The notes under the pieces were generated by a model. The model was given only the letters and a program-made list of their open reading frames with translations, was not told the origin of the DNA and made no database searches. The translations under genes were made by a program, and so were the position numbers. A DNA stretch of 50,382 nucleotides from an uncultured Clostridia bacterium (GTDB lineage Bacteria > Bacillota_A > Clostridia > Oscillospirales > Oscillospiraceae), in NCBI GenBank assembly GCA_949289625.1, contig CASEPH010000022.1, forward strand, positions 1 to 50,382, written 5' to 3'. This document shows positions 43,645 through 50,382 of this stretch, in pieces (position 1 is the stretch's first letter; each line of letters begins with the position of its first letter).

Positions 43645-43673
43645 ATTTTACCATATCTTCGCAGGCTTTGCAA
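43645..43673 (-). promoter_or_regulatory. Promoter of the ABC-F leader
   Basis: TTGCAA (43668-43673), 17-bp spacer, TAAAAT (43645-43650) on the minus strand; the transcript would start about 20 bp before the leader ORF. Confidence 0.75.
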
Positions 43674-43676
43674 CAC

Positions 43677-43706
43677 AAAAGCCGGAGGACTATTCCTCCG
43701 GCTTTT
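43677..43706 (-). terminator. Terminator of htrA
   Basis: 13-bp stem AAAAGCCGGAGGA / TCCTCCGGCTTTT with a 4-base loop, 8 bp after the htrA stop on the minus strand, ending in TTTTGTG. Confidence 0.85.
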
Positions 43707-43713
43707 GAAAAAC

Positions 43714-44976
43714 TCATTCCAGATCTGCCCGATCCATCAGCTTGACGCTGATCTCCAGCACAACGCCCTTGTGATAGATGGTTAAGGCTACCGTATCTCC
43801 GGCTGAGAACTGATTCTTGATGGTATTAAACTCATCCATGGTACTCACTGCTGTGCCGTCAATGGCTGTGATGATGTCTCCCGGCTCTACGCCCTGTTCA
43901 TAGGCATCGGACCCCTCCACCACCTGCCGGATGCACAGGGTACCCGGCAGATCATAAAACAGCATCATCTGGGTGGACAGCGTTTCCACTGTGAATCCAA
44001 AGGCAGGCCGTCCACTGACATAGCCCTTCTCCAGCAGTTCATCCACAATGGGCTTGGCGGTGGAGATAGGAATGGCAAAGCCGATTCCCTCCACGGATGT
44101 ATAATAAGAACTGATCTTCATGGTATTGATGCCGATGACCTGCCCTGCCATATTGACCAAGGGTCCTCCAGAATTGCCGGAATTCAGGGCTGCATCGGTC
44201 TGCATCAGGGTCATGGTGCGATCGCCTACCTGAACGTCCCGCTTCAGCCCGCAGATAATGCCGTCGGTCATGGTGCCCCGCAGTTCCGTTCCCAGTGGAT
44301 CTCCGATGGCCACCACCGCATCTCCCACCTCAACGGAATCCGAGGAACCAAATTCCGCAGGCGTCAATCCTGCCGCCTCAATTTTCAGCACAGCCAGATC
44401 CGAGGTTTCATCGCCGCCCACTCGGGTAGCCTCAAATTCCTGGTCGTTATCCAGCAGCACCGTTACCAGTTCCGCACCGGAGACCACATGATAATTGGTG
44501 ATGATGTACCCGTCCGAGGACATAATGATCCCCGTACCGGTGGAAACCGCATTGCTGGAAGTGGCCGTAATGGAGACCACGCTGGGGATCACCTTTTTGT
44601 AGATGTCCGGCAGCTCCATCACTGTCTCGCTGTCCTCAGAGATCTCCAGCTGTACGCCGCTGCCCAGCACCTGGGTGCTGTCTCCGGCCTGGGCTTCCTG
44701 GGTATCCTGAGCATCCGGCGTTGTCTGGGCCGCTATCTCCGCTGTGGCAGTTTCCTGCTGCGCAGTCTCCTGGGCAACACGCTCCTGCACCACAGCCTGG
44801 CCTCGGCTCAGTACCACACCTCCGGCAATGCAGAGTAAAAATGCCCCCAGCACAGCCACCATCCAACCGTAGTTCCGTGGCCGTCTCGGGGGACGATACC
44901 TGCCGCCCGTACTATAATAATCACTATATGGAGAAACGCCGTCCGGCTTTTGGCTTTCCTGCGGTTCGTAGTCCAT
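43714..44976 (-). CDS. htrA: HtrA/DegP-like membrane-anchored serine protease
   Basis: Envelope protein-quality protease. 420 aa. A 36-residue cytoplasmic tail rich in Tyr, Pro and Arg precedes one membrane helix (37-57), then a Gln/Thr/Ala-rich linker to about 120. The trypsin-like domain has the triad His163 (NYHVV), Asp193 (TSDLAVLK) and Ser269 (GNSGGP). One PDZ domain occupies about 320-420 (VVEGSDAYEQGVEPGDIITAIDG region). GGAGG precedes the ATG. Single gene with its own terminator, divergent from the ATP-grasp cluster. Confidence 0.95.
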   Translation of the reverse strand: MDYEPQESQKPDGVSPYSDYYSTGGRYRPPRRPRNYGWMVAVLGAFLLCIAGGVVLSRGQAVVQERVAQETAQQETATAEIAAQTTPDAQDTQEAQAGDSTQVLGSGVQLEISEDSETVMELPDIYKKVIPSVVSITATSSNAVSTGTGIIMSSDGYIITNYHVVSGAELVTVLLDNDQEFEATRVGGDETSDLAVLKIEAAGLTPAEFGSSDSVEVGDAVVAIGDPLGTELRGTMTDGIICGLKRDVQVGDRTMTLMQTDAALNSGNSGGPLVNMAGQVIGINTMKISSYYTSVEGIGFAIPISTAKPIVDELLEKGYVSGRPAFGFTVETLSTQMMLFYDLPGTLCIRQVVEGSDAYEQGVEPGDIITAIDGTAVSTMDEFNTIKNQFSAGDTVALTIYHKGVVLEISVKLMDRADLE

Positions 44977-45115
44977 ATGCTGTACCTCCGTTAAGGCGGA
45001 AGCCCATAGCAGCTTCCAATTGGTCTTGTATACAGTATAAGTAGAATTTTCGCCCTTTGCATTAACATTTTATGAACTGTTTGTGAAATGTTCTTTTTTC
45101 CGCCCCGTTCCGCCG

Positions 45116-45144
45116 TTGCATATTTCCGGCAATTGTGCTAACAT
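45116..45144 (+). promoter_or_regulatory. Candidate promoter of the ATP-grasp cluster
   Basis: TTGCAT (45116-45121), 17-bp spacer, TAACAT (45139-45144); moderate match. The divergent gap to htrA (44977-45199) shows no gene. Confidence 0.5.
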
Positions 45145-45199
45145 ATCAGAATAAAGTGTTATTCTCTTGGCTTTCCATCTTTTTCAAGGAGGTTTCGAT

Positions 45200-46522
45200 A
45201 TGCTTGATCTCTCTTCTGCCCAGGCCCGCGTCAACAGCTGGATGCGGGAAAACGGCGCCCAGTTCGCCGTGGTTCGGCAGGGCAGCCGTCAGGTCACGGA
45301 GAATCCCTTTGACCCTCAGCCCCGTATTCTTCCCGGAGGGGAATTTACCTTTCTGGAACAAGGGCTGATCCAGCGCATCAATGCGCTGAACCTATTTTTA
45401 AATGACATTTACCATCACCGCATGATCCTACAGGACGGCGTGATTCCGGAGGAATTTGTATTTTCCTCGCCGGACTTCCGGCCCGAGTGCATGAATCTCA
45501 ATCCTGCCAAAAGCATTTATACCCATATCACCGCCACGGATCTGATTCACACCACTGACGGCACTTGGTACGCCATGGAGGACAGTCTTTCCGTCCCCGA
45601 CGGCATCACCTATCCCCATTTTGCCCGGAAACTCAGCAAAGAAGTGGTCCCCGAAGCCTTCCAGGTCCCCACCCTTTGTGACAACTGCGGATTGGATATT
45701 CTCCTGCAGCAGCTCTACCGTGACATTATGGATGATAATCCTGCCCTGGAGGAGGGCATTGTGGTGGTCCTCAGCGAAGGACAGGACAGCCTTTCTGCCT
45801 TTGAACTCCATTACATGGCAGCCCTCACCGGTGCTGTGGTGGCCATGGCGGACGATTTGATCGTCATGGACAACAAGGTCTATTACCGGGCTCCGGAGGG
45901 CGGTTTCCAGCGGGTCTCCATCATCCACCGTCTGGCCCTGGACCGGATGCTGGATCCTCTGTGCTTTGATGAAAAGACGCCCTGCGGGATCCCCCATCTC
46001 ATGGAGGTCTACTGTGCCGGAAATATTGCCATCCTCAACGCCCCCGGCTGCTCCGTAGCGGAGGATCGGGGCCTGTTCTGCTTTATCCCCGCCATGATCC
46101 GCTACTATCTGGACGAGGAACCCCTGCTGCCCAACGTCCCCACCTATCTGCCCTGGTACCCTGATCAGCGGGACTATGTGCTGCGCCACATGGACAAGCT
46201 GATTTTCAAGGATGTGGGCAGTGACCGTCGGATGGGAGCCACCTGGGGACGAGATCTCACCGAATCCCAGCAAAAGGATTTGGCTTCCCAGATCCAGGCC
46301 AATCCCCGCCGGTTTATCGCCCAGGAGATCATGGACGTGGAGCGTCTGCCGGTGACGGCGCCAGACGGGAATACCTATCAGGCCCGCTGCGATTTCCGGG
46401 CCTATACGGTCCATTCCGACTCCATCCGGGTCTGGATGGGCGGCTTGAGCCGCTTTACGGTCCATCGCGCTGACGGAACCCCCGTCAGCGGCTTCAAGGA
46501 CACTTGGGTTATGGCGGAGTAA
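45200..46522 (+). CDS. Circularly permuted ATP-grasp type 2 protein, divergent nucleotide loop
   Basis: 440-aa relative of the circularly permuted ATP-grasp (CP_ATPgrasp_2, DUF404/DUF407) family, thought to form amide bonds in small peptides. Family blocks: ENGAQFAVVRQG near the start, VVVLSEGQDSLSAFE (188-202), LDPL (251-254), GNIAILNAPGCSVAED (274-289) and EEPLLPNVPTY (306-316). Where I recall the family having a Lys then a GYGGxG-type loop, this protein has FKDVGSDRRMG (336-346), and the Arg-Arg-x-Asp-Asp region reads HRLALDR (243-249). ATP binding or catalysis may therefore be altered. The alpha-E (DUF403) partner that usually travels with it is absent here. AAGGAGG is 7 bp ahead of the ATG. 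First of five tightly spaced genes. Confidence 0.82.
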   Translation: MLDLSSAQARVNSWMRENGAQFAVVRQGSRQVTENPFDPQPRILPGGEFTFLEQGLIQRINALNLFLNDIYHHRMILQDGVIPEEFVFSSPDFRPECMNLNPAKSIYTHITATDLIHTTDGTWYAMEDSLSVPDGITYPHFARKLSKEVVPEAFQVPTLCDNCGLDILLQQLYRDIMDDNPALEEGIVVVLSEGQDSLSAFELHYMAALTGAVVAMADDLIVMDNKVYYRAPEGGFQRVSIIHRLALDRMLDPLCFDEKTPCGIPHLMEVYCAGNIAILNAPGCSVAEDRGLFCFIPAMIRYYLDEEPLLPNVPTYLPWYPDQRDYVLRHMDKLIFKDVGSDRRMGATWGRDLTESQQKDLASQIQANPRRFIAQEIMDVERLPVTAPDGNTYQARCDFRAYTVHSDSIRVWMGGLSRFTVHRADGTPVSGFKDTWVMAE

Positions 46523-46534
46523 GGAGGGGTTTTC

Positions 46535-47338
46535 ATGAAAAAATACGCATTCACCTTCTACGGGCATCAAACCTTTACCGGCACCATCACTAAGCACAAT
46601 TTTCTTCTGCGGTGTATGCCCGGCACCTATCCCTTCCAGCGGTCCTACGCCCATAAGCTGACCATCACGCCCTATACGGCTCTGACCCATATTGCGGACG
46701 TCTATGGCAACGGAATGTATACCGGCACCATCGACAAAAAGCACAACAGCTTTTCCTTTACCGCCACCGGGTTTGTGCTGTGCTCAAAATATCTCACCCA
46801 CGATCCCCTGGATCGGCTGTACCTCTATCCCACCAGACTGACCCAGCCCACCCCCGCGCTTAGTAAGTTGGTTTCTGATTCTGCTCTGCCGGAGGACCCC
46901 TGGGCCAGAGCTCAGGTCCTGTGCCAGCTGACCCATAAGCTGCTGACGCCTGTGATGGAGTCCAAGCATCAGACTGCCGCCGAAGCCTTTGCAGCCGGTT
47001 CTGGTGACGCCAAGGACTTTGCCCATATTCTTCTGGTGCTGTGCCGGCTCTCCGGCGTGGCTGCTCGGTTCGTCAGCGGCCTTGCCGTGGGGATCCCCAG
47101 AGCCCATTGCTGGGCAGAAATCTACTGCGGCGGCGTCTGGCGGGCGTTGGATCCCAGCACAGGGTGCCTGGTGGAGGACGGGTATCTGAAGATCGCCCAC
47201 GGTCCGGATTACGGTGCCTGCGCTGTGGGCCGGGGCTGTTTCCGGGACCCTGACGGCACCATCACCCAGCTGCGGGATATGACCGTCCAGGTGACGGAGC
47301 ATGTGATCCGCACCCGGGACACCGTTCCCCACGCCTAA
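46535..47338 (+). CDS. Transglutaminase-fold protein lacking the catalytic Cys
   Basis: 267-aa protein with an N-terminal beta-rich Bact_transglu_N-like domain (1-100) and a C-terminal transglutaminase core. Active relatives read GVCQDFAH at the nucleophile; here it is GDAKDFAH (157-164), with Ala159 in place of Cys. The following RLSGVAARFVSG, the His of HCWAEIY (191) and the Asp of LDPS (206) are kept. Cys192 beside the His is unlikely to replace the nucleophile by position. No signal peptide, so it acts in the cytoplasm. Probably a binding or scaffold version of the fold, paired with the ATP-grasp protein 12 bp upstream. AAGGAGGGG ahead of the ATG. Confidence 0.82.
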   Translation: MKKYAFTFYGHQTFTGTITKHNFLLRCMPGTYPFQRSYAHKLTITPYTALTHIADVYGNGMYTGTIDKKHNSFSFTATGFVLCSKYLTHDPLDRLYLYPTRLTQPTPALSKLVSDSALPEDPWARAQVLCQLTHKLLTPVMESKHQTAAEAFAAGSGDAKDFAHILLVLCRLSGVAARFVSGLAVGIPRAHCWAEIYCGGVWRALDPSTGCLVEDGYLKIAHGPDYGACAVGRGCFRDPDGTITQLRDMTVQVTEHVIRTRDTVPHA

Positions 47339-47360
47339 TCTATCGCAAAGGATGATCGCT

Positions 47361-48062
47361 ATGCGTCCAAGAATCGGGGTGCTGCCCCTTTACAACAGCG
47401 AGAAACAGACTCTATGGATCAACCCCCTCTACTTCGGCGGCGTAGAGCAGGCCGGCGGTTTGCCAGTCCTGCTGCCTTTGACGGAGGATCCCGACCTGTG
47501 GGAGGAATACTGCCAGAGCTTCGACGGGTTTGTATTTACCGGCGGTCAGGATGTAGGGCCGGAATTATTCGGCCAGGAGCGGATTCCCCAGTGTGGCTAT
47601 CAGGCTCCCCTGCGGGATCATCAGGAGCTGTTTATGATGCGTCGGCTGCGGGAGCTGGATCGGCCTGTTCTAGGAATTTGCCGGGGCATTCAAGTCATGA
47701 ATGTGGCCTTTGGCGGTACCCTGTATCAGGATTTGGACACCCAGGCCCCATCACCGGTGATCCATCGGCAGCAGAAGCCCTATGAGCTGCCCCATCATCA
47801 AATCACCATTGCCCGGGATTCCCAGCTGTTTTCCCTGGTAGGCAAGGAGCATCTGTCTGTCAACAGTATGCATCATCAGGCCGTTTGGGACCTGGCCCCA
47901 GGCTTCCAGATCACCGCGCTGGCAGAAGACGGCATTGTGGAGGCCATAGAGCTGCCGAAGGCTCGGTTCTTTGTTGGCGTCCAGTGGCACCCGGAACACA
48001 TGTGGATGGACTACGCATCCGCACGAGACATCTGGCAGGGTCTGGTTGACGCCTGCCGGTAA
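47361..48062 (+). CDS. Class-I glutamine amidotransferase-like hydrolase (PuuD type)
   Basis: 233-aa gamma-glutamyl-amide hydrolase family protein. The triad is Cys107 in LGICRGIQ, His210 and Glu212 in QWHPEH; the oxyanion GGQDVGPE block is at 61-68. The closest named enzymes hydrolyse gamma-glutamyl-GABA; related ones act on folate or glutathionyl-type conjugates. Start at ATG 47361 because AAAGG lies 9 bp ahead; an ATG three codons earlier abuts that site. Third gene of the cluster, 22 bp after the transglutaminase-like gene. It may remove gamma-glutamyl groups added by the ATP-grasp protein, but that is inference. Confidence 0.88.
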   Translation: MRPRIGVLPLYNSEKQTLWINPLYFGGVEQAGGLPVLLPLTEDPDLWEEYCQSFDGFVFTGGQDVGPELFGQERIPQCGYQAPLRDHQELFMMRRLRELDRPVLGICRGIQVMNVAFGGTLYQDLDTQAPSPVIHRQQKPYELPHHQITIARDSQLFSLVGKEHLSVNSMHHQAVWDLAPGFQITALAEDGIVEAIELPKARFFVGVQWHPEHMWMDYASARDIWQGLVDACR

Positions 48063-48114
48063 CACCGTACCGAACGGATTTAAAAATCAACAAACATTGG
48101 AGAAGAATTATTTT

Positions 48115-49176
48115 ATGTCTGAAATCATTACAAAAGAACAGATCCCGGAGTATGAGGCCTTTTTGCAGTCTCATCCCAAGGGACATTTCGCCCAGAGCGT
48201 GCTTTGGGCCAAGCAGAAACCCATGTGGCATTGGGAGGCCATTGTCTCCCGGGATTCTAAGGGCGCCATTCGCGGCAGCATGGCGGTATTGATCCGCAAG
48301 ATCATCCCCGGTCTGCCCTACACCATGATGTATGCCTGCCGGGGTCCGGTGACGGATCTGGACGATACGGAAACGCTGAAGGACCTGGTGGACGGCGCCA
48401 AAAAGCTAGCCAAGAAGCACCATTCCTACGTCATCAAGATCGACCCGGATGTCCCCTCTTCCGAGACCGAATATGCCGCAGCCCTGCAATCCCTGGGCTT
48501 TGCGCTCACCGGGGGAGGTGCCACCTTTGACGCCATCCAGCCTCAGTACGTCTTTCGTCTGAATACAGAGGGAAAGACCAGCGAAGAACTGCTGGCCGCA
48601 CTGCCCCAGTCCACCCGCCGGAAGGTCCGTACTGGCCCGAAAAAAGGCGTCACTACAAAAATCTGTGGCAAAGAGGCAGTGCCTGATTTTGCCCGGCTTA
48701 TGCTGGAAACCGGTGTCCGGGATGGGTTTGTGACCCGGGACGCCAGTTACTTTGAAAACATGCTGGACAACCTGGGAGAACACGCCCGGCTGTATATGGC
48801 CTACTATGAAGGCCAGGCCATTGCAGGCACTCTGGCCATCTGGTACGGAGACAAGGTCTGGTATCTCTACGGCGCCTCCGCCAATGAGCACAGGAATCTG
48901 ATGCCCAACTATCTGCTTCAGTGGAACATGATCGAATGGGCCGTGGAAAAGGGCTGTCGACTCTACGACTTCCGTGGCGTTCCCGGCCAGGTGGGCGAGG
49001 ATCACCCTCTCTACGGCCTGTACAAGTTCAAGCTGGGCTTTGGGGGCGACTATGTAGAGTTTGTGGGAGAGATGGATCTGGTGCTAAAGCCCTTCATCAA
49101 CTGGTTCATCAACACCGGGAAGCCCATCTTCATGCACTGGCGGCACAAGCTCTATATGCTCAAAAACAAGAAGTAA
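48115..49176 (+). CDS. FemAB-like aminoacyltransferase
   Basis: 353-aa member of the FemAB/FemX (peptidoglycan bridge aminoacyltransferase) family, which uses aminoacyl-tRNA to extend the lipid II side chain on the inner membrane face. Two GNAT-like halves: HFAQSVLWAKQKP near residues 20-35 and VWYLYGASANEHRNLMPNYLLQWNMI followed by YDFRGVPG and GLYKFKLGFGG in the second half, the latter blocks being diagnostic. The start at 48115 has GGAG 12 bp upstream, a long spacing. Amino acid and bridge structure cannot be read. It lies 52 bp after the amidotransferase and 13 bp before the racemase gene. Confidence 0.88.
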   Translation: MSEIITKEQIPEYEAFLQSHPKGHFAQSVLWAKQKPMWHWEAIVSRDSKGAIRGSMAVLIRKIIPGLPYTMMYACRGPVTDLDDTETLKDLVDGAKKLAKKHHSYVIKIDPDVPSSETEYAAALQSLGFALTGGGATFDAIQPQYVFRLNTEGKTSEELLAALPQSTRRKVRTGPKKGVTTKICGKEAVPDFARLMLETGVRDGFVTRDASYFENMLDNLGEHARLYMAYYEGQAIAGTLAIWYGDKVWYLYGASANEHRNLMPNYLLQWNMIEWAVEKGCRLYDFRGVPGQVGEDHPLYGLYKFKLGFGGDYVEFVGEMDLVLKPFINWFINTGKPIFMHWRHKLYMLKNKK

Positions 49177-49189
49177 TCCGGAGGCTTTC

Positions 49190-50281
49190 ATGAAAGCATA
49201 TATCGTCGAACAATCCATTCTGGCGGAAAATACCCGCATTTTGGTAGAAAAGGCCGGTGCTGCCGCCGTCTATGGCGTCATCAAGGGCAACGGCTACGGT
49301 TTGGGTCTGATTCCCATGGCCCGGATTTTGTGGGAAAACGGCATTACCCGGTTTGCGGTCACCGAGCCCAGTGAGGTCAAGGCCCTGCGGGAGGCCGGGT
49401 TTCAGTTGGCGGAAATTCTGATGATGCGGGAGACCGGGCTGGAGCAGGAACTGCGAGAGCTGATGGAGCAGGGTGCTGTCATCACCGTAGGCTGTCCGGA
49501 AACGGCTGCCCGGGCTGTCCAAGTGGCTGCCGCGCTGGGTATCACCTGTCCCTGTCATGTGAAGATCGACACCGGTATGGGCCGCTATGGCTTTCTCCCG
49601 GAAGAACTGGACGCCATTGCCGCGGTCTATCAGACCGAGCATCTGACGGTTCAGGGGATCTATACCCACTTCTACAGCGCATATGACAACGAGAAGGTTA
49701 CCCGGGCCCAGTTCGCCGCCTTCCAGCAGGTACTCTCCGGTCTGGAAGCTCAGGGGATCACCCCAGGACTTCGGCACTGCTGCAATTCCTCCGCCTTTTT
49801 AAAATACCCGGAAATGCATCTGGATGGCGTTCGCCTTGGTTCCGCAATTCTGGGCCGTCTGGCCTTCTCCGGTGTTTCGGAGCTTCGTCCCGTGGGTTGG
49901 TGCGAGGCCCAGGTGGAGGTAATCCGGACACTGCCCAAGGGTCATACGGTAGGCTATGGCGGCGGCTGGAAGGCCAAGCGGCCCACAAAAATCGCCGTAT
50001 TCAGCGTGGGGTATTACCACGGGTTTGGCGCTCCGGCCAGAAACGATCTTTCCCGGTTCCGGGATTGTCTGGTAGGGGTGCTGTCCAACGTCAAAGCCTT
50101 TTTGACCCACCGGGCTATCTATGTTTCCATCAACGGCCAGCGAGCCAGGGTGCTGGGCCATGTGGGCATGGTGCAGACCATCTGCGATGTGACGGACATT
50201 CCCTGTCAGGTGGGGGACACGATTCGCATCGACATTAATCCGCTGAAATTTCAGGCATTGAATATTCTTTATCGCAATTAA
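49190..50281 (+). CDS. Alanine-racemase-family PLP enzyme
   Basis: 363-aa fold-type III PLP enzyme. PLP-Lys is Lys32 in VIKGNGYGLG; Arg132 (DTGMGRYGF), His160, Asn199 and Arg215 match the cofactor pocket; the second catalytic base Tyr is Tyr275 in VGYYHGF, where the common form is GYADG. The C-terminal region is shorter than usual and the substrate-side Tyr normally near the C-terminus is not obvious, so the substrate may be Ala, Ser or another amino acid. GGAGG lies 6 bp ahead of the ATG. Last gene of the cluster; a D-amino acid supply for the FemAB-like or ATP-grasp protein is possible. Confidence 0.88.
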   Translation: MKAYIVEQSILAENTRILVEKAGAAAVYGVIKGNGYGLGLIPMARILWENGITRFAVTEPSEVKALREAGFQLAEILMMRETGLEQELRELMEQGAVITVGCPETAARAVQVAAALGITCPCHVKIDTGMGRYGFLPEELDAIAAVYQTEHLTVQGIYTHFYSAYDNEKVTRAQFAAFQQVLSGLEAQGITPGLRHCCNSSAFLKYPEMHLDGVRLGSAILGRLAFSGVSELRPVGWCEAQVEVIRTLPKGHTVGYGGGWKAKRPTKIAVFSVGYYHGFGAPARNDLSRFRDCLVGVLSNVKAFLTHRAIYVSINGQRARVLGHVGMVQTICDVTDIPCQVGDTIRIDINPLKFQALNILYRN

Positions 50282-50287
50282 GGCTGA

Positions 50288-50319
50288 GGAGCGCCGCCGG
50301 AAACATACGGCGGCGCTCC
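50288..50319 (+). terminator. Terminator-like hairpin after the racemase gene
   Basis: Perfect 12-bp GC-rich stem GGAGCGCCGCCG / CGGCGGCGCTCC, 8-base loop, no immediate T-run; ATTTTTAAT follows 17 bp later. The last 60 bases of the window show nothing else. Confidence 0.6.
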
Positions 50320-50382
50320 GCCAATTGATACAAGATTTTTAATCTGCTGGTTTAAAATAACATAACAGTAAAGGCGGATTGA

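Overview
The window looks like a chromosomal segment of an anaerobic Gram-positive gut-type Clostridium relative, most probably in the Oscillospiraceae (Oscillibacter/Dysosmobacter/Flavonifractor-like). This rests on gene content and style, not on a search: a soluble NAD(P)-linked [FeFe] hydrogenase operon, type III glutamine synthetase, a flavodiiron protein, single-chain PurL, lipoproteins in place of periplasmic proteins, strong Shine-Dalgarno sites, sigma-A type promoters and moderately GC-rich coding sequence. No rRNA, tRNA, IS element, prophage or CRISPR array was seen.

Layout. 1-4990 (minus): hnd hydrogenase operon (hndA, a kinase-like ATPase, hndB, hndC, hndD cut by the window edge). 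5200-12092 (minus): single genes for a YwaF-type membrane protein, a P-loop protein, glucose-6-phosphate isomerase, a D,D-carboxypeptidase, an AEC transporter, a LytTR regulator and a lipoprotein. 12282-14547 (plus): glutamine synthetase III with its own promoter, leader hairpin and terminator. 14546-15311 (minus): DUF554 membrane protein. 15378-19882 (minus): pstSCAB-phoU phosphate uptake operon behind a Pho-box-like promoter. 19987-20786 (plus): hemolysin III family protein. 20885-25102: divergent AraC/GH39-like regulator and CoA-transferase sharing a repeated operator-like element. 25141-28246 (minus): flavodiiron protein, then a DUF6132-CcdA-TlpA thiol relay. 28326-39090 (plus): six-gene run secA-pgeF-lipoprotein-purL-MBL hydrolase-SDR. 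39111-40269 (minus): GAPDH. 40343-41889 (plus): kinase-like protein without the phospho-acceptor His, plus a small membrane protein. 41926-43673 (minus): Lsa-type ABC-F protein behind a leader-peptide attenuator. 43677-44976 (minus): HtrA protease. 45116-50319 (plus): five-gene cluster of circularly permuted ATP-grasp, transglutaminase-like protein, class-I amidotransferase, FemAB-like transferase and alanine-racemase-family enzyme.

Most notable points. (1) The ATP-grasp cluster contains a transglutaminase-fold protein whose catalytic Cys is Ala and an ATP-grasp whose glycine-rich loop is replaced, next to peptide-bond-forming and racemising enzymes; the joint function is unknown. (2) PstS has its two halves in swapped order, an apparent circular permutation. 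(3) The ABC-F gene has a six-codon leader ORF, competing hairpins and a terminator, as expected for antibiotic-sensing attenuation. (4) The AraC/GH39 regulator lacks both expected catalytic glutamates, and paired TGAACA-like half-sites 22 bp apart lie in front of it and of the divergent CoA-transferase gene.

All calls come from reading translations and motifs by eye; no database or folding program was used.
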